DNA from: Plenodomus lindquistii
Lineage: Eukaryota; Ascomycota; Dothideomycetes; Pleosporales; Leptosphaeriaceae
Length of the DNA stretch: 64,000 nt
Assembly (NCBI GenBank): GCA_025504975.1
Contig: JANUWI010000001.1
Location: forward strand, 62,001 to 126,000
Reading direction: 5' to 3'
The position numbers and the translations under genes were made by a program. Below, one piece after another: positions 43,931 to 53,845 of this stretch. Position 1 is the stretch's first letter, and the number at the start of each line of letters is the position of its first letter. The notes under the pieces are model-generated. The model did not search any database. It had not been told where the DNA came from and saw nothing but the letters and a program-made list of their open reading frames with translations.

Positions 43931-44707
43931 CTACAACTCATCCCGTCCCTCTTCCCCCTCCACCCCACCCTTCCTCTTCACCACCATCGCCTCAACCGTA
44001 AACTCCACCTCCTTCTCCCCCGTCTTCCTATGCTTGACCTTCCCAATCACCGCCCCATCCCTCGGCTCATTCGAGTAATTCTCCAAATCGTCAAAAACAC
44101 CTATGACCATTTCAATCAGCAGCTGCTCATGCAAGTCCCTGTATCCCAGTCCAAGGCCACGACAGCCACAGAGAGAAAGCCCAAAGAAAAGAGAGAATAC
44201 AACAAACTCACCATCACACTCCCCGGCCTCCTGCTCCTCCCCCTCAACCCAAAGCGGCAAAATCGGATAAATCGCCCCAGGCGCAAAATACACTTCATCC
44301 CCTTGCACACTAAAATGCCTCTGTGTCCCATTCTCCTTCAACCACTGCCTCACTTTCCCCGGCAGATCCGCCATACTCATTTTAATCAGCTCGCGGCCCC
44401 CGCCGTGCACATCGATGCCGTCCCAGGAGCCGGCGTAGAGCTGCTTGTTGTAGAAGACTTTGAGCTGCGGGGCTGCGGATGCGAGGTCCGGGTAGAGGGT
44501 GCTGAGGGTGTAGATGGGGGTTTTGTAGGTGGTCTTTTGGTGGCATGAGGTTGTGTAGGGGGTGAGGGTGGTGGTGTTCCAGGTTGCGGTCCAGAGTTGC
44601 GCGATGGGGGTGGGGTCTTCGGTGGGAGGGGAGGCGGCGGGGGGTTCGTCGATGGCGTGCGTGGTGAGGGCGAGGAGGGCGGGGGGGAGGAGAGTGAGGA
44701 GTCTCAT
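43931..44707 (-). CDS. secreted orphan protein, optional in-frame intron
   Basis: Not recognised. The signal peptide is MRLLTLLPPALLALTTHA, followed by a Pro-rich spacer. A likely 81-nt intron (44219-44139, donor GTGTGA, acceptor TACAG) gives exons 44707-44220 and 44138-43931 and a 231-aa protein. The sequence reads open through this intron, so retention would add 27 mainly hydrophobic and Gly/Cys residues (starting CDGEFVVFSLFFG) and give 258 aa; the insert looks like translated intron. A stronger-looking donor GTGAGT eight bases further on would shift the frame and stop after a few residues. Mature region has YTTSCHQKTTYKTPIYTL, QLKVFYNKQLYAGSWDG and IGVFDDLENYSNEPRDGAV. Only one or two Cys, so not a typical Cys-rich effector. 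Strong G/C skew in the coding strand. Function unknown. Confidence 0.65.
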   Translation of the reverse strand: MRLLTLLPPALLALTTHAIDEPPAASPPTEDPTPIAQLWTATWNTTTLTPYTTSCHQKTTYKTPIYTLSTLYPDLASAAPQLKVFYNKQLYAGSWDGIDVHGGGRELIKMSMADLPGKVRQWLKENGTQRHFSVQGDEVYFAPGAIYPILPLWVEGEEQEAGECDGEFVVFSLFFGLSLCGCRGLGLGYRDLHEQLLIEMVIGVFDDLENYSNEPRDGAVIGKVKHRKTGEKEVEFTVEAMVVKRKGGVEGEEGRDEL

Positions 44708-45456
44708 TGTGTGGGGGGTGAGGATGCGGTGATGCGATGTTTGTCTATAAGTAATGCGATGGATGATGTGCAGATGCAGATGCAGGGCTGATATATGTGA
44801 TCAAAAAAGTAGTTGCAAAATGAATTCACACGCGCAATAGAGTAGCTATATGTACCTACATACTTATATCCTCTAACTATGATTAAACCCTTGTTGCATC
44901 GCTGTCCTTTCCCCAAATCTACAATCTGCGTGACCTGACATCGCGGTGTTCGCGTTGTTCTTCCGCGTCTTATATTAAGCGCCGGGGTAGCTAGCTTCGC
45001 GACCCGAACGCGATAGATTAAAAGAACACTGTGGCTCTTCGAGAAATAGTGATGATCGCTGTTGAGCGTGGGAAGGGTACATGTGGCATGATGAACTGAT
45101 CTGAGTAGAGGACACTATTGCCATACACGGCCTGCGTGTGATGCGATTGGAGGCAGTGGAGTTGTGTACTGTATTGACAAAGAGCTGTATTGCTTGACGA
45201 TGCATGATCGAGGTTCGAATTTGTGATGATTGTGAGTTTAGGGGTCGAGAAACTTTTGCTGTAGATTTCTGGTCGAGCGATATGATGTGTGACGTGAAAT
45301 GGCTTGCACAATGGCAATGCTCGTGGCGTAGTCCCAACGTGAGAATGTCCGGTACTCTGGGAACCCATGCACAACGATGCAGGGGTAGTGATCTTCTAGA
45401 ATGACTCTCCATTACACACGTAGTACCAAGTAACTGTATGACCAGCTCCACTCGCA
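44708..45456. other. intergenic, no gene seen
   Basis: About 750 bp between the orphan secreted protein and the DUF6601-like gene. Contains the promoter of the former and 3' flank of the latter. Nothing recognised. Confidence 0.5.
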
Positions 45457-46788
45457 TCAACAACTCGCTCCATTCCCCTCCTTACCCGCTCCCAACTCCG
45501 CAACTTTCTTCCCCCTCTCCCCCTCCATCCTCCGCACATGCCCAATCGCCGCACCCATATTATACAAGAAAATGCCCGCAAAAACAGTAACCAGCACCGC
45601 CAGCACCGCGCCCACACACACCATACTGAGCACTACAAATCCATAGCTACCCCTGAGAAACACCCTGTTCCCCTGCAACTCCGCCAAACTGGTGCCGACC
45701 TGCATGGCGCTCAGCACGAGGCTGAAAAGCACAAAGACGGAAAGTATCCAGCTGAAATTGCGCTGAAAAAACACAGCGTAGCGATTATACCCGTACAGAT
45801 AGCCGCGGATGAAGTTTGTGTGGAAATATCGGATGCGGTAGATGGAGTTTATACGACTAAGTCTTAACTCGCCGAATTGGTATCGCGGATTGACTTGGTG
45901 CAGGGCGTTGATATCCACATTGTTGTAAAATTCAGTCACGAAGTCTTTCCACCAGTGCCATGTTATGAAACTTGGGAGGAGGGAGGCATCGTGTGCGAGT
46001 TTGAGGTCAATGGGTGTGGTGATGAGCCAGATGTAGCTGAGCAAAAAGCCGCATGCTGATGCGTGTAAATCTGATTTGTGGCAGAGGTATTTGGTCCAGA
46101 AATCGTGGGAAAAGATCCACTCGGGGAGCGGCTTGAGTAGCATGTTGTTTGAAAATTTTAACAGGTGCAGATCCATTTGCTGCGTTGGGAGGACGTTGAA
46201 GCCCATCATTTTGTAGCGGTGGAGGGGGCGTGCGCGCATGGGGCGACCTGCCATCCAGAGAAGGCCATGGATCTTATTTAGGCGTTCCAAGTTCAACGTT
46301 TCGGCGAGGAATTGAGGAATGGCGTTATTGGCGAGGACGATGGGGTGCCTTCTGCTGCCTTTGCCAACGATGGTGGGGAGGGAGTCGAGATCTGTTAATG
46401 GGATGTTCGTAGCGGTGTCGAGAACAGGCTGTTGGCCTGTGGTAGCGCCAACATTACCAGATGAGGGTTGCGACGCGGTGGTTTGTGCATTTGGCGCAGT
46501 GGGAGGGATCGCGCGCGGTGCGAAGGGCGGTTTAAGATCGTCGGCCTGACCAGAGTTAGCTTGATTGTGTGATGGAGAATGCGGAGAAAGCGCCGCTAAC
46601 GCACCGAGTTCAGAACAGTTTCTACCATCTTCCTGGTCGCATAGACGAGGCAAGAAATGATTGTAGAGCGGCATGAGGGTGAGACTCGGGCGGCATAATG
46701 TACATTTCAGCTGCCTGCGAGGCTTGCTACTAGGCGCACAAGATTGGCACATGTCAGACCTTGTGATACAGCGGCTCCACAGCCCCAA
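45457..46788 (-). CDS. DUF6601-like fungal membrane protein
   Basis: Intronless frame of up to 443 aa; a more credible start is the internal Met at 46674 (MPLYNHFLPRLCDQED), giving 405 aa, because the first 38 residues are an unusual Cys/Arg stretch. The core starts at IPQFLAETLNLERLNKIHGLLWMAGRPMRARPLH, which I recognise as the conserved opening of a fungal membrane family I believe is DUF6601, sometimes misannotated as subtilisin-like protease. No protease motif is present. Three hydrophobic segments: ACGFLLSYIWLITTPIDL, WILSVFVLFSLVLSAMQV and FVVLSMVCVGAVLAVLVTVF. Further landmarks are FWTKYLC and RINSIYRIRYF. Location probably an internal membrane. Function unknown. Confidence 0.75.
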   Translation of the reverse strand: MGLWSRCITRSDMCQSCAPSSKPRRQLKCTLCRPSLTLMPLYNHFLPRLCDQEDGRNCSELGALAALSPHSPSHNQANSGQADDLKPPFAPRAIPPTAPNAQTTASQPSSGNVGATTGQQPVLDTATNIPLTDLDSLPTIVGKGSRRHPIVLANNAIPQFLAETLNLERLNKIHGLLWMAGRPMRARPLHRYKMMGFNVLPTQQMDLHLLKFSNNMLLKPLPEWIFSHDFWTKYLCHKSDLHASACGFLLSYIWLITTPIDLKLAHDASLLPSFITWHWWKDFVTEFYNNVDINALHQVNPRYQFGELRLSRINSIYRIRYFHTNFIRGYLYGYNRYAVFFQRNFSWILSVFVLFSLVLSAMQVGTSLAELQGNRVFLRGSYGFVVLSMVCVGAVLAVLVTVFAGIFLYNMGAAIGHVRRMEGERGKKVAELGAGKEGNGASC

Positions 46789-47122
46789 GCACGGGAACTA
46801 GGGAACGAATGTGGGGGCTGAGATGGCTTGCCAATGTTTAGGGCTGAACGATTCAGGGACGAGTCCGCTTCAGCCACTTTTTTGAGAGCAGAGACTTGAT
46901 TGGGAGGAACAGTCTCTTGATTACTATCTTTAAATACCTGTACTAGATACTGCCACCACATGAACTGCGGAGTCATTGATCGCAGCCATTTGAGGAGGAT
47001 GCCATGATCGACTTGTTTCCATTTTTAGGATTTCTTTTTCAGAATCCTAGACTGGTTGCACCTCAATGCGCTTTTGTGTATTTGTAAGGCTTCTGCGATT
47101 ATGCTCCACAACCGAATACGTT

Positions 47123-48836
47123 TCACTTGCAGTAATTTGCCGGAAAGCTGCCCTTCATACCGTGTACCTCACCTTCCCACCAATCCTGTGAGCTTTCCGT
47201 CTTCTTCAATACCCGAATGCGATCACCCTCCCTGAACGACAGGTCGCCGGCTGTGTGACTGTCAAAATCGTACATGGCTGTGACATACTCTGACTGGTAA
47301 GACCCAATCTTCTTCGGCGGTGGTGGAGGGGGCTTCTTCTTCCCTGCTGCCGGGTTGGGTGAGTGGCCGGGTGTGGACGCAGTGGAGTTGTTCGACGGTA
47401 TCTTCGAGATGACATTTGTAAAGTAATCGTTGCCGTTTGCCCCGTTTGAGTGCGACGAGGCTTGCGATGTCGATGAAGCACGGCGACCATAGCTCTCAAG
47501 CCCAGGTGTCAAGTGTGGCGAGCCCGCGGATATCCTTGGTTTCGAGGCGCTGAGTGAATTGTAGGAAGGCTTGTTGGACAAGCTCATCGGAGGTGGACCT
47601 TCCTCTGAAGGCGAAGTCAATGTTGTAGTGGGGCGTGCAGGTCGGTGTGTTAGGGTCTGCGCGCTCTCGCTGCTGCTGAGCCTGCGGCCGGGCAGAACCC
47701 TGTTCCTGATGCCCAAGCCAGTCAAAGTGTCACCCTTGTCTGGCAGTCGCATTGGCAGGTGGACCGCTTTTCCGGTCCTTAGCAGGCCCAGGTCTGCCTC
47801 CATCTCCTTGCGCAATGGTGTGAAGCTCGACTCCCAGTCGGGAATCACCTCTTCTGGTTCTGGAGGTGGGTCTGGATACCCTTGCTCGTGCGAGTACTGG
47901 TGTAGTACAGTGTACAGGTTCCCAATGAGGTTGTTCTGTAACACGATTTGGTTTGTAAGGAGGTGAGGCAGAATGGAGAAGGTGGCTGCGTTGAGACGGG
48001 GTAGTCGTTCGCGGAGGTTCTCGTCGCTGAGCTGGTAGGCGGCCGTAGAGCGCTCGAGGTCGGCTTCGTGCTTGGCTAGGGCGTGGTTCTCGCGCTCGGT
48101 GCGTGTTCCCTTCTTCTGCAGTGCTTCGCAGCGGCTCTTGTAGCGTTCGTAGTCGACCTGAATCACGACTTGTCAGCGCATGCAGAATCGTCAATGAGAC
48201 TGACCTTACCTTTGCATCCTCGCGCTTCTTGATGGCCTTTTCCATGGGCTTCAGCGCATCTCTGGCGAGCTGGGCAGGAATGACGAGTTTCCTGTCAATG
48301 TCCTTGACTTCTTCCATCATGTCCGTCTTGAGCTCCGAAAAGGCCTCGTGCAGGCCGTGGACCCTTTCGAGGGTGGACTGTGGTGTTTCGACAGCGACAT
48401 GTACAGTGGTCCCCTCACCACCAAGGGGCTTGAAGATGGTGTACATGTTCTCGACGGTAGCGAGTTGGTGGTTGAGAATGTTTGTCCACGCATCACGCCA
48501 TTGCTTCGCGCATGCTTCCACCTGTGATGGTCAGACAAGTATTCACCAGTGTTCGCAGCGGTCTCCGACTTTCAGCTATGTACAAGACCTGGCAGTGTTG
48601 ACCTGGCAGTGTTGGACCCTGGATGGTTGGGCGAGGACTGATGTCTTCATGCCAGTGCTGGTCGCACAACCCCACCGGTTCATGCTTCGACCGACGTCCA
48701 CACATACCAAACGAGACAATCTTACCTTTTCCAACATGGCCTTGGAATCATTGAAGTCCTTGAGCATGGCCTCGACATCGGCCTCGTTGGGGGTCCTCGT
48801 AAGGAAGCGCCCCGTGATCCTCTGCACACGCTGCAT
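47123..48836 (-). CDS. BAR-SH3 adaptor Rvs167/Hob1 type
   Basis: Cytosolic adaptor that bends membrane at endocytic actin patches, pairing with an Rvs161-type BAR partner. Three exons, 48836-48726, 48521-48210 and 48157-47123, with introns of 204 and 52 nt, give 485 aa. The start MQRVQRITGRFLTRTPNEAD is typical. The BAR domain spans about residues 10-250 (EACAKQWRDAWTNILNHQ, VHGLHEAFSELKTDMMEEV, VDYERYKSRCEALQKKGTR, LPHLLTNQIVLQNNLIGNLY). A Ser/Pro-rich linker contains KKKPPPPPPKK, a possible SH3 ligand. The C-terminal SH3 domain has YVTAMYDFDSHTAGDLSF, DWWEGEV and GSFPANYCK. The 204-nt first intron is unusually long here and contains a 14-bp tandem duplication. Identity is firm. Confidence 0.93.
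48586..48613. repeat. 14-bp tandem duplication in intron
   Basis: The unit GACCTGGCAGTGTT occurs twice head to tail inside the first intron of the BAR-SH3 gene. Two exact copies, then a partial GGACC. Probably a slippage duplication without function. Confidence 0.85.
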
Positions 48837-49375
48837 TGTGCGAGATGGCCAGAACAGCGATTCAAGGGAATTTGGGGGAGAAAAGAGGGTTGCAGGTACA
48901 GGTTGCGAGTAGCCGGTGTGTACGAGGTGAGTGATGCTCGGGCACCCGCTAGCGGTGGCTGTGCTGGGACGCAACGCGGTGCACTGTGCAGGAATAGCAG
49001 TCTAGTTACTGTGAGGCCCCGCGTTTCAGCAGCTCAGCAACACGAAGAGTGGATAAATCGGCATGACGCAGGCCTCGTCAGCTGCCAACATGGACAAAAG
49101 CGCACAAACGGCATGGCCGGGTTGACTTGCATGGTTGGTACATAGAGTACGCTGAGAGTAGCGCAGGGCATGTGTGGGCGTGTCCATTCAGCAGATAGAC
49201 GCGAGCGTGACGGTCACGTGCTTTGGCGGCATGCGTGCAAGTCGCGCCTGCCCCCACGCGTCACTGGCCCGCCTCAATGGCAACATTGATTGAACACGGC
49301 AACGACGCGCGACGGCACTCAGCCCTCAATGTCGCCCACCATCTCGCCAACGCGCACACATCGCATGCGCCCCTC
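48837..49375. promoter_or_regulatory. divergent promoter BAR-SH3 / ZGRF1-like genes
   Basis: About 540 bp between divergent starts. The ZGRF1-like frame is open back to 49223, so the gap might be shorter. No regulatory motif is assigned and no other gene is seen. Confidence 0.45.
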
Positions 49376-51832
49376 ATGACGGCCCCAATGCGTGGCACGC
49401 CCCAAGGTACCGCCCTGTCCGCGTCGCAGAACACGGCGCCCGTGGCCGAATTCCGCTGTCTCTTCACCCACGACGTCAGACGAAAGCAAAAGAGATGGCA
49501 AGATGGCTTTCTCAAATTCCACTCGTTCAACAGCAGAGTCATGGTGTATGACGAATCGCGCAATTTTCTCGGCGACACATACTACAAGGACAGCAACGAG
49601 CTGCACGAGGGCGACCAACTCAGCCTCGACAAGGGCGTCATGGTCGAGGTCGCCGAAGCCATGGGCGTCACCCAGACAGACCTGACGGCGCTGTTCGAGA
49701 AGAAGTCCAAGGAGCCGGTTCTGCAGCCCAGGGCTGCCTCTCTGTCCAAGCCCTTCCCGCGCCCATCAGTCGTCGCACCGAATACTGTGCAAAGAAATAC
49801 ATCGCAATTGCGCCACAAGTCGTTGAACACGCTGCTGGGAACCCCCAAAGGTCCCATTGGGAAGGCCCAACCCATGCAGTCCCCGTTTGAGACCCGCAAA
49901 GAGAAAGAGAAGGAAAACAATCTGGGCCTAGAGCGAGCAGCCAAACGGCACAAGACGGCGCACCCCCCATCACCATGGAGAGCATCCAGCCCCGCGCACG
50001 AGGAAAGCCCCATAGCGAACAAGGTCGCACCATCCCTACCAAGGCTACCGGCACCCAAAGCGATGCGGAAAGCTCCAGCCTTCATACCTCCAAGCGCCTT
50101 GGTCATTGATGTCGAGTCCGAGCAGGACCCTTGTCCATCAATCTTCTCTGATGTGAGCCTCCCAAGCCCACCGCCACTAAAGGCCAAAGCAAGAAAGGAT
50201 ACCGTTCCTGCAAAAAAGCCCGCACCTGTACCAAGACCAGTCGTCGAGTCTGTTGCAGCACACGAGAAGCCCCCAGTGCAGGACCCCAAGATACCCCGCG
50301 GCAAAGTTCCAGTACCGAGTGTCAAAGCCCTGGAAACTCCAAAGCAGCTTGCACCGGGGTCATCACCTCCAGTGAGTGCGTCCAACAGGCTGGCCAATGT
50401 GGAATCTGCGATTCTGCCCCTCAATCTACCGTTCGAAAGGCCTGTATCGCCAGCCCCGCCACCACGGAACCCAAAAGCCAAATCGTTGCGACTCTCGGCA
50501 GGAGTAAAACGAGGAACCCTGATATGTCAGACGTTGCCACCACACACCTCAAGCATACGAAGTGCTCAAAGACCATCAGGGGCCGTACAGAGAATCCGAC
50601 AAGCATCACACAGTGTCAGTCGAGAACCCTCACCAGCTGTATCTGATTCAGGTCCATCGCGACCTAGGAAGAGCACAGCCAAGTCTCAGAAAGATGCACC
50701 AAGGAGCAAAAGAAAGGAGGCGGACGCATCGACAGGAGTTCCGGTAAAGAGAACGAAATTTTCCCTTCTACCCCGCCAGGCCTCTTTAGACATGTCCGAT
50801 GACCCTGAGCTAGTGCATGGTATGATGGACGAGTCGCTCATTGTCTTACCACCACCCATATCGCCCGTTAATAACAACAACGATGATACATCCCCCAAGC
50901 CTGTGCAGTCGAAGAGTCCTCCCGCTCAACACCTCACAGGAAAGGACGAAGACACTCAAGATCTCGTGGTTGTTGAGGATGTCTCAGCAGGTGGCATACG
51001 TGCAAAGGCCAAGTTAATGGAAGAAAGACTGCATAAAACAAAATCAACGAAGAAGGCTGCCGCGAAAGCGAAGCCGGTAACCTCACCACCTATACTGGAG
51101 GCACCGAATTCTGTCTGTCAAGACACATCACCAGCCCATACTGACGCCTCGGATAATCGATCTCGTACATCCTCGTCTTCACCAAAGAAGCTCGCTCTCT
51201 CAACAGGCGGATTCAACAAGAAGCCAAAACGCAACTCTAGACTCTCTCCGACAACCATGGCCGCCCCGCCTATCCCCTCACCTCCAGAACGCCGCAATGA
51301 GACTGTGGCGCTCCCTCCACACCCCTTGCGAGCGGCATCCAAGGGCCCGCTCATGAGTACCACTGAACTCGCCGCACTCCTGCAAACATCTACCAAGCCA
51401 CCCAAAGACACCATAGAGGATTCAAGTTCTACGACACCTGGCAAATCACCCAACCGCAATTTCCGCCGCGTAAGAAGTGAAAACGATGCACCCATTCCCA
51501 GCGCAGCAGATGATTGGGAAAAGCGCAACTTGCCAAAAACATCGAGTACGCTTACTGATATCACGGATCCGGGCGCTGAGACGGTGACGCTGGCTCCAAC
51601 TATCATCACGGCTGTTGAGGAGCCTGCGAAGAAGCCGTCGCAGCTGGCGACGCTGATCAAGCGGACGGATCCGCAGCGCAGATTCAAGAGGACGCAGAGT
51701 CTGGTCGTGCAGACAAATGTACAGACGGTGGCTGCAGAGGTCGATCCCCCTAGTCCGGTGATTGACCGCGATGTTGGACCGTGGAGTACAGAGGCGGGTG
51801 ATTTGTTTGATTGGAGACCGCCTGGGCGATAG
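49376..51832 (+). CDS. ZGRF1 N-domain (DUF2439) protein
   Basis: Intronless, 818 aa from the Met at 49376 (MTAPMRGTPQGTALSAS); the frame stays open upstream to 49223, but the added stretch is unlike the family. Residues about 20-95 form the DUF2439/ZGRF1 N-terminal domain: AEFRCLFTHDVRRKQKRWQDG, FLKFHSFNSRVMVYDESRNFLG, DTYYKDSNELHEGDQLSLDKG. In animals this domain sits in a helicase; in fungi it stands alone before a long disordered tail. Here the tail, about 700 residues, is Pro/Ser/Lys-rich with several basic clusters (RPRKSTAKSQKDAPRSKRKE), compatible with a nuclear protein. The C-terminal part, SRRVRSENDAPIPSAADDWEKR to DLFDWRPPGR, looks conserved. Probable genome-maintenance factor; no catalytic domain. 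Confidence 0.85.
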   Translation: MTAPMRGTPQGTALSASQNTAPVAEFRCLFTHDVRRKQKRWQDGFLKFHSFNSRVMVYDESRNFLGDTYYKDSNELHEGDQLSLDKGVMVEVAEAMGVTQTDLTALFEKKSKEPVLQPRAASLSKPFPRPSVVAPNTVQRNTSQLRHKSLNTLLGTPKGPIGKAQPMQSPFETRKEKEKENNLGLERAAKRHKTAHPPSPWRASSPAHEESPIANKVAPSLPRLPAPKAMRKAPAFIPPSALVIDVESEQDPCPSIFSDVSLPSPPPLKAKARKDTVPAKKPAPVPRPVVESVAAHEKPPVQDPKIPRGKVPVPSVKALETPKQLAPGSSPPVSASNRLANVESAILPLNLPFERPVSPAPPPRNPKAKSLRLSAGVKRGTLICQTLPPHTSSIRSAQRPSGAVQRIRQASHSVSREPSPAVSDSGPSRPRKSTAKSQKDAPRSKRKEADASTGVPVKRTKFSLLPRQASLDMSDDPELVHGMMDESLIVLPPPISPVNNNNDDTSPKPVQSKSPPAQHLTGKDEDTQDLVVVEDVSAGGIRAKAKLMEERLHKTKSTKKAAAKAKPVTSPPILEAPNSVCQDTSPAHTDASDNRSRTSSSSPKKLALSTGGFNKKPKRNSRLSPTTMAAPPIPSPPERRNETVALPPHPLRAASKGPLMSTTELAALLQTSTKPPKDTIEDSSSTTPGKSPNRNFRRVRSENDAPIPSAADDWEKRNLPKTSSTLTDITDPGAETVTLAPTIITAVEEPAKKPSQLATLIKRTDPQRRFKRTQSLVVQTNVQTVAAEVDPPSPVIDRDVGPWSTEAGDLFDWRPPGR

Positions 51833-52677
51833 GAGATGTGGTGTCGGTTGCTCGATATGAAAGTAGAAAGAGTTGGGTGGCAGCATCATGTTATGAGTTG
51901 AAGCATATGCAAAGAGGGTTTGGTAACGACTATATGAGATCATGTTCAATGTGGGTTGGAATTTTCACTACAGCCGGTATGCTTGGTCGATTAATACATT
52001 GTTATTGAATCCCATGAATTGTATCGTAATTCATTATCTATGATTCTAGACCGCGTCTCTCGCCGCAATATAAAGTACCCCAACGCAGGACCAGCAATCG
52101 CGAGCATCATGTCAGAACTGAAAGGGGTGGAAATGTGCGGATGAGCAGACTAGCACTAAATGCAAGCGCCACTGTCGTCAGCGCCATCCACAATAGCTCT
52201 AAACTGTAGTGTGTGAGGCTGTTCGTTGTTCAATTGACTGTCTGTGGAATGTTGGGCTTGTTGAGTACGTTTGCGAAGATGGCGGTGGAGAAACGGCGTT
52301 GAAGTCTGATCTACCTTGCAAGACATGACTGCTCAGCCCCAATGCGCATGCGAACGTGGGGACGGAGGCGCTAGACATACGTTACAGCTGAGCTTTCAGC
52401 TACGCGATGTCCGCCTGCCCAGTCCAGCCACTTACCACAAGCGCATTGACGCCTAACCTTCCAAAGCTATATCCCATGAAAGGCTGCGCCTCCACCTGCA
52501 ATGAGTCGAGGCAATGCAGACCCATTAAATCACCGTGACCACCTGCAGGCTGGACGGCCAGCTTTCTCACAAGGCCTACAGGACTCTTACTACCAATACC
52601 TCAATCCTTCAACATAGCAAGAGTCATAGCTGTGAATTTCCGACTTGAATGTCAACATTCACGTTCCTCACACTACC
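51833..52677. other. intergenic, no gene seen
   Basis: About 845 bp upstream of the decayed membrane-protein gene. Short open frames only. Nothing recognised. Confidence 0.5.
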
Positions 52678-53845
52678 ATGCCCGAACTCAGAGAAGTCCA
52701 CAACGTCATTGGGTCATTCGTGAACGCATCCTTTTGGGCGACAGTCGCATACTGCCACTACGGAACCGTCATCCACCGCTCAACCTGGGACCGTCAACAC
52801 ATATACCTGCCCCTGCTATTCGTTCTTGTTCCCGAGCTCTTTGTGTGTCAAATCTTCATAAACATCATCCTTTTGATCCATCGATATCTCGCAATGTCGC
52901 ATCTGGGAGTAGCAATGAACGACGAGGGCTTCTGGTTCTAATATCTCAGAGGTCCTCGACTTGCACGGTGCGGAGAGAGAGTTCAAGGCCGGAGCTTGGA
53001 TTGGAGGGGCTAATGGCGGACATGCGCAAAAGTCAGAGCGGAACTGGAGACTATCAACACTCAATGCGAGCCGACTGAGCCGGAGAAAGAAGAACAAGCA
53101 AATGGGCCATGGGAAGGAGTTACACGTTGCAAGGCTGTTGGGCACGGTCTTCTTGTTATAGCAGGGTGGTTCGGCTTCAATGGTGTATGTCTTGCGATTG
53201 ACGGACATTGATAACAGCACTTTAAGCGTCGACCACCTCACTGGCCTTTACGCCCTATGTGGCACCGTGGTTGTGCTCGCGACTTTCGTTGTCTTGCTAT
53301 AGCCGTACGAGTGGGTAGATAACAACGTTTTTATCGAGCGAGAGCGTTACGCCATGCCGGATGTGGATACTTCGAATGCCTGGGTGTACGAGGGGTTCTC
53401 TGCAGCAACATTGCACGGTCTTTTGTGGCTCTCGCTACGTGCCTGGGGCTACAATGTCACGCTTATTGATCAGGCGAAAGATATGAAGAGGTCTGTCGCC
53501 TTCATGAGCGCCTTCACTGGGCCTGGGGTCGTCGTGCTCGTGCTCATGGCTTTTGGAGTCGTCTTGATGATCCCGACGATGGGGGAGGTCCTGTTCAGGC
53601 CAAATCGGGATGGGTTGGTCTGGTTGGCGCGGTTCTTCACTCTAGGCTATGGAACTGCAGGGCGGGTCTTTCGTCTTTCCCTTACTGTTATTACATCCGT
53701 AATCGTGGGCTTGATTTGGATGCATGCGATTCAGGAAGTGAAAGCAGTCACTGGAGGTCGAACTGGGCCGTGGAACCTCAATTGGAAACAGCCGAATCCA
53801 ACGGCTGACACGTTCTTTGGTGTAATACTCAGTCTATGGGGCTGA
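52678..53845 (+). pseudogene. decayed multi-pass membrane-protein gene
   Basis: Fragments of one fungal membrane protein follow each other in different frames. The first (52678-52941) starts MPELREVHNVIGSFVNASFW and carries a hydrophobic segment (LPLLFVLVPELFV). The next (about 52944-53010) reads SNISEVLDLHGAEREFKAG. A third gives LEGLMADMRK, then a one-base shift at the AAAA of 53027-53030 leads to ELETINTQCEPTEPEKE and KAVGHGLLVIAGWFGFNG. A further shift near 53209 leads to NSTLSVDHLTGLYALCGTVV, and an in-frame TAG at 53300-53302 precedes PYEWVDNNVFIERERYAMP. From there 53303-53845 is open and ends NWKQPNPTADTFFGVILSLWG. No set of standard introns restores a single frame. Membrane segments FVVLL and VVVLVLMAFGVVLMI remain. 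I read it as a pseudogene; function of the parent family unknown. Sequencing error across so many sites is unlikely. Confidence 0.65.

Noticed and set aside
43721..44548. 275-residue plus-strand frame overlapping the secreted orphan
   Set aside because: It is Pro/Leu/His-rich, as expected of the antisense of a GC-skewed gene; the minus-strand frame has a signal peptide and a plausible intron.
46707..46976. Upstream minus-strand frame as a first exon of the DUF6601-like gene
   Set aside because: No splice pair joins it in frame with a sensible product, and it has no similarity to the family start.
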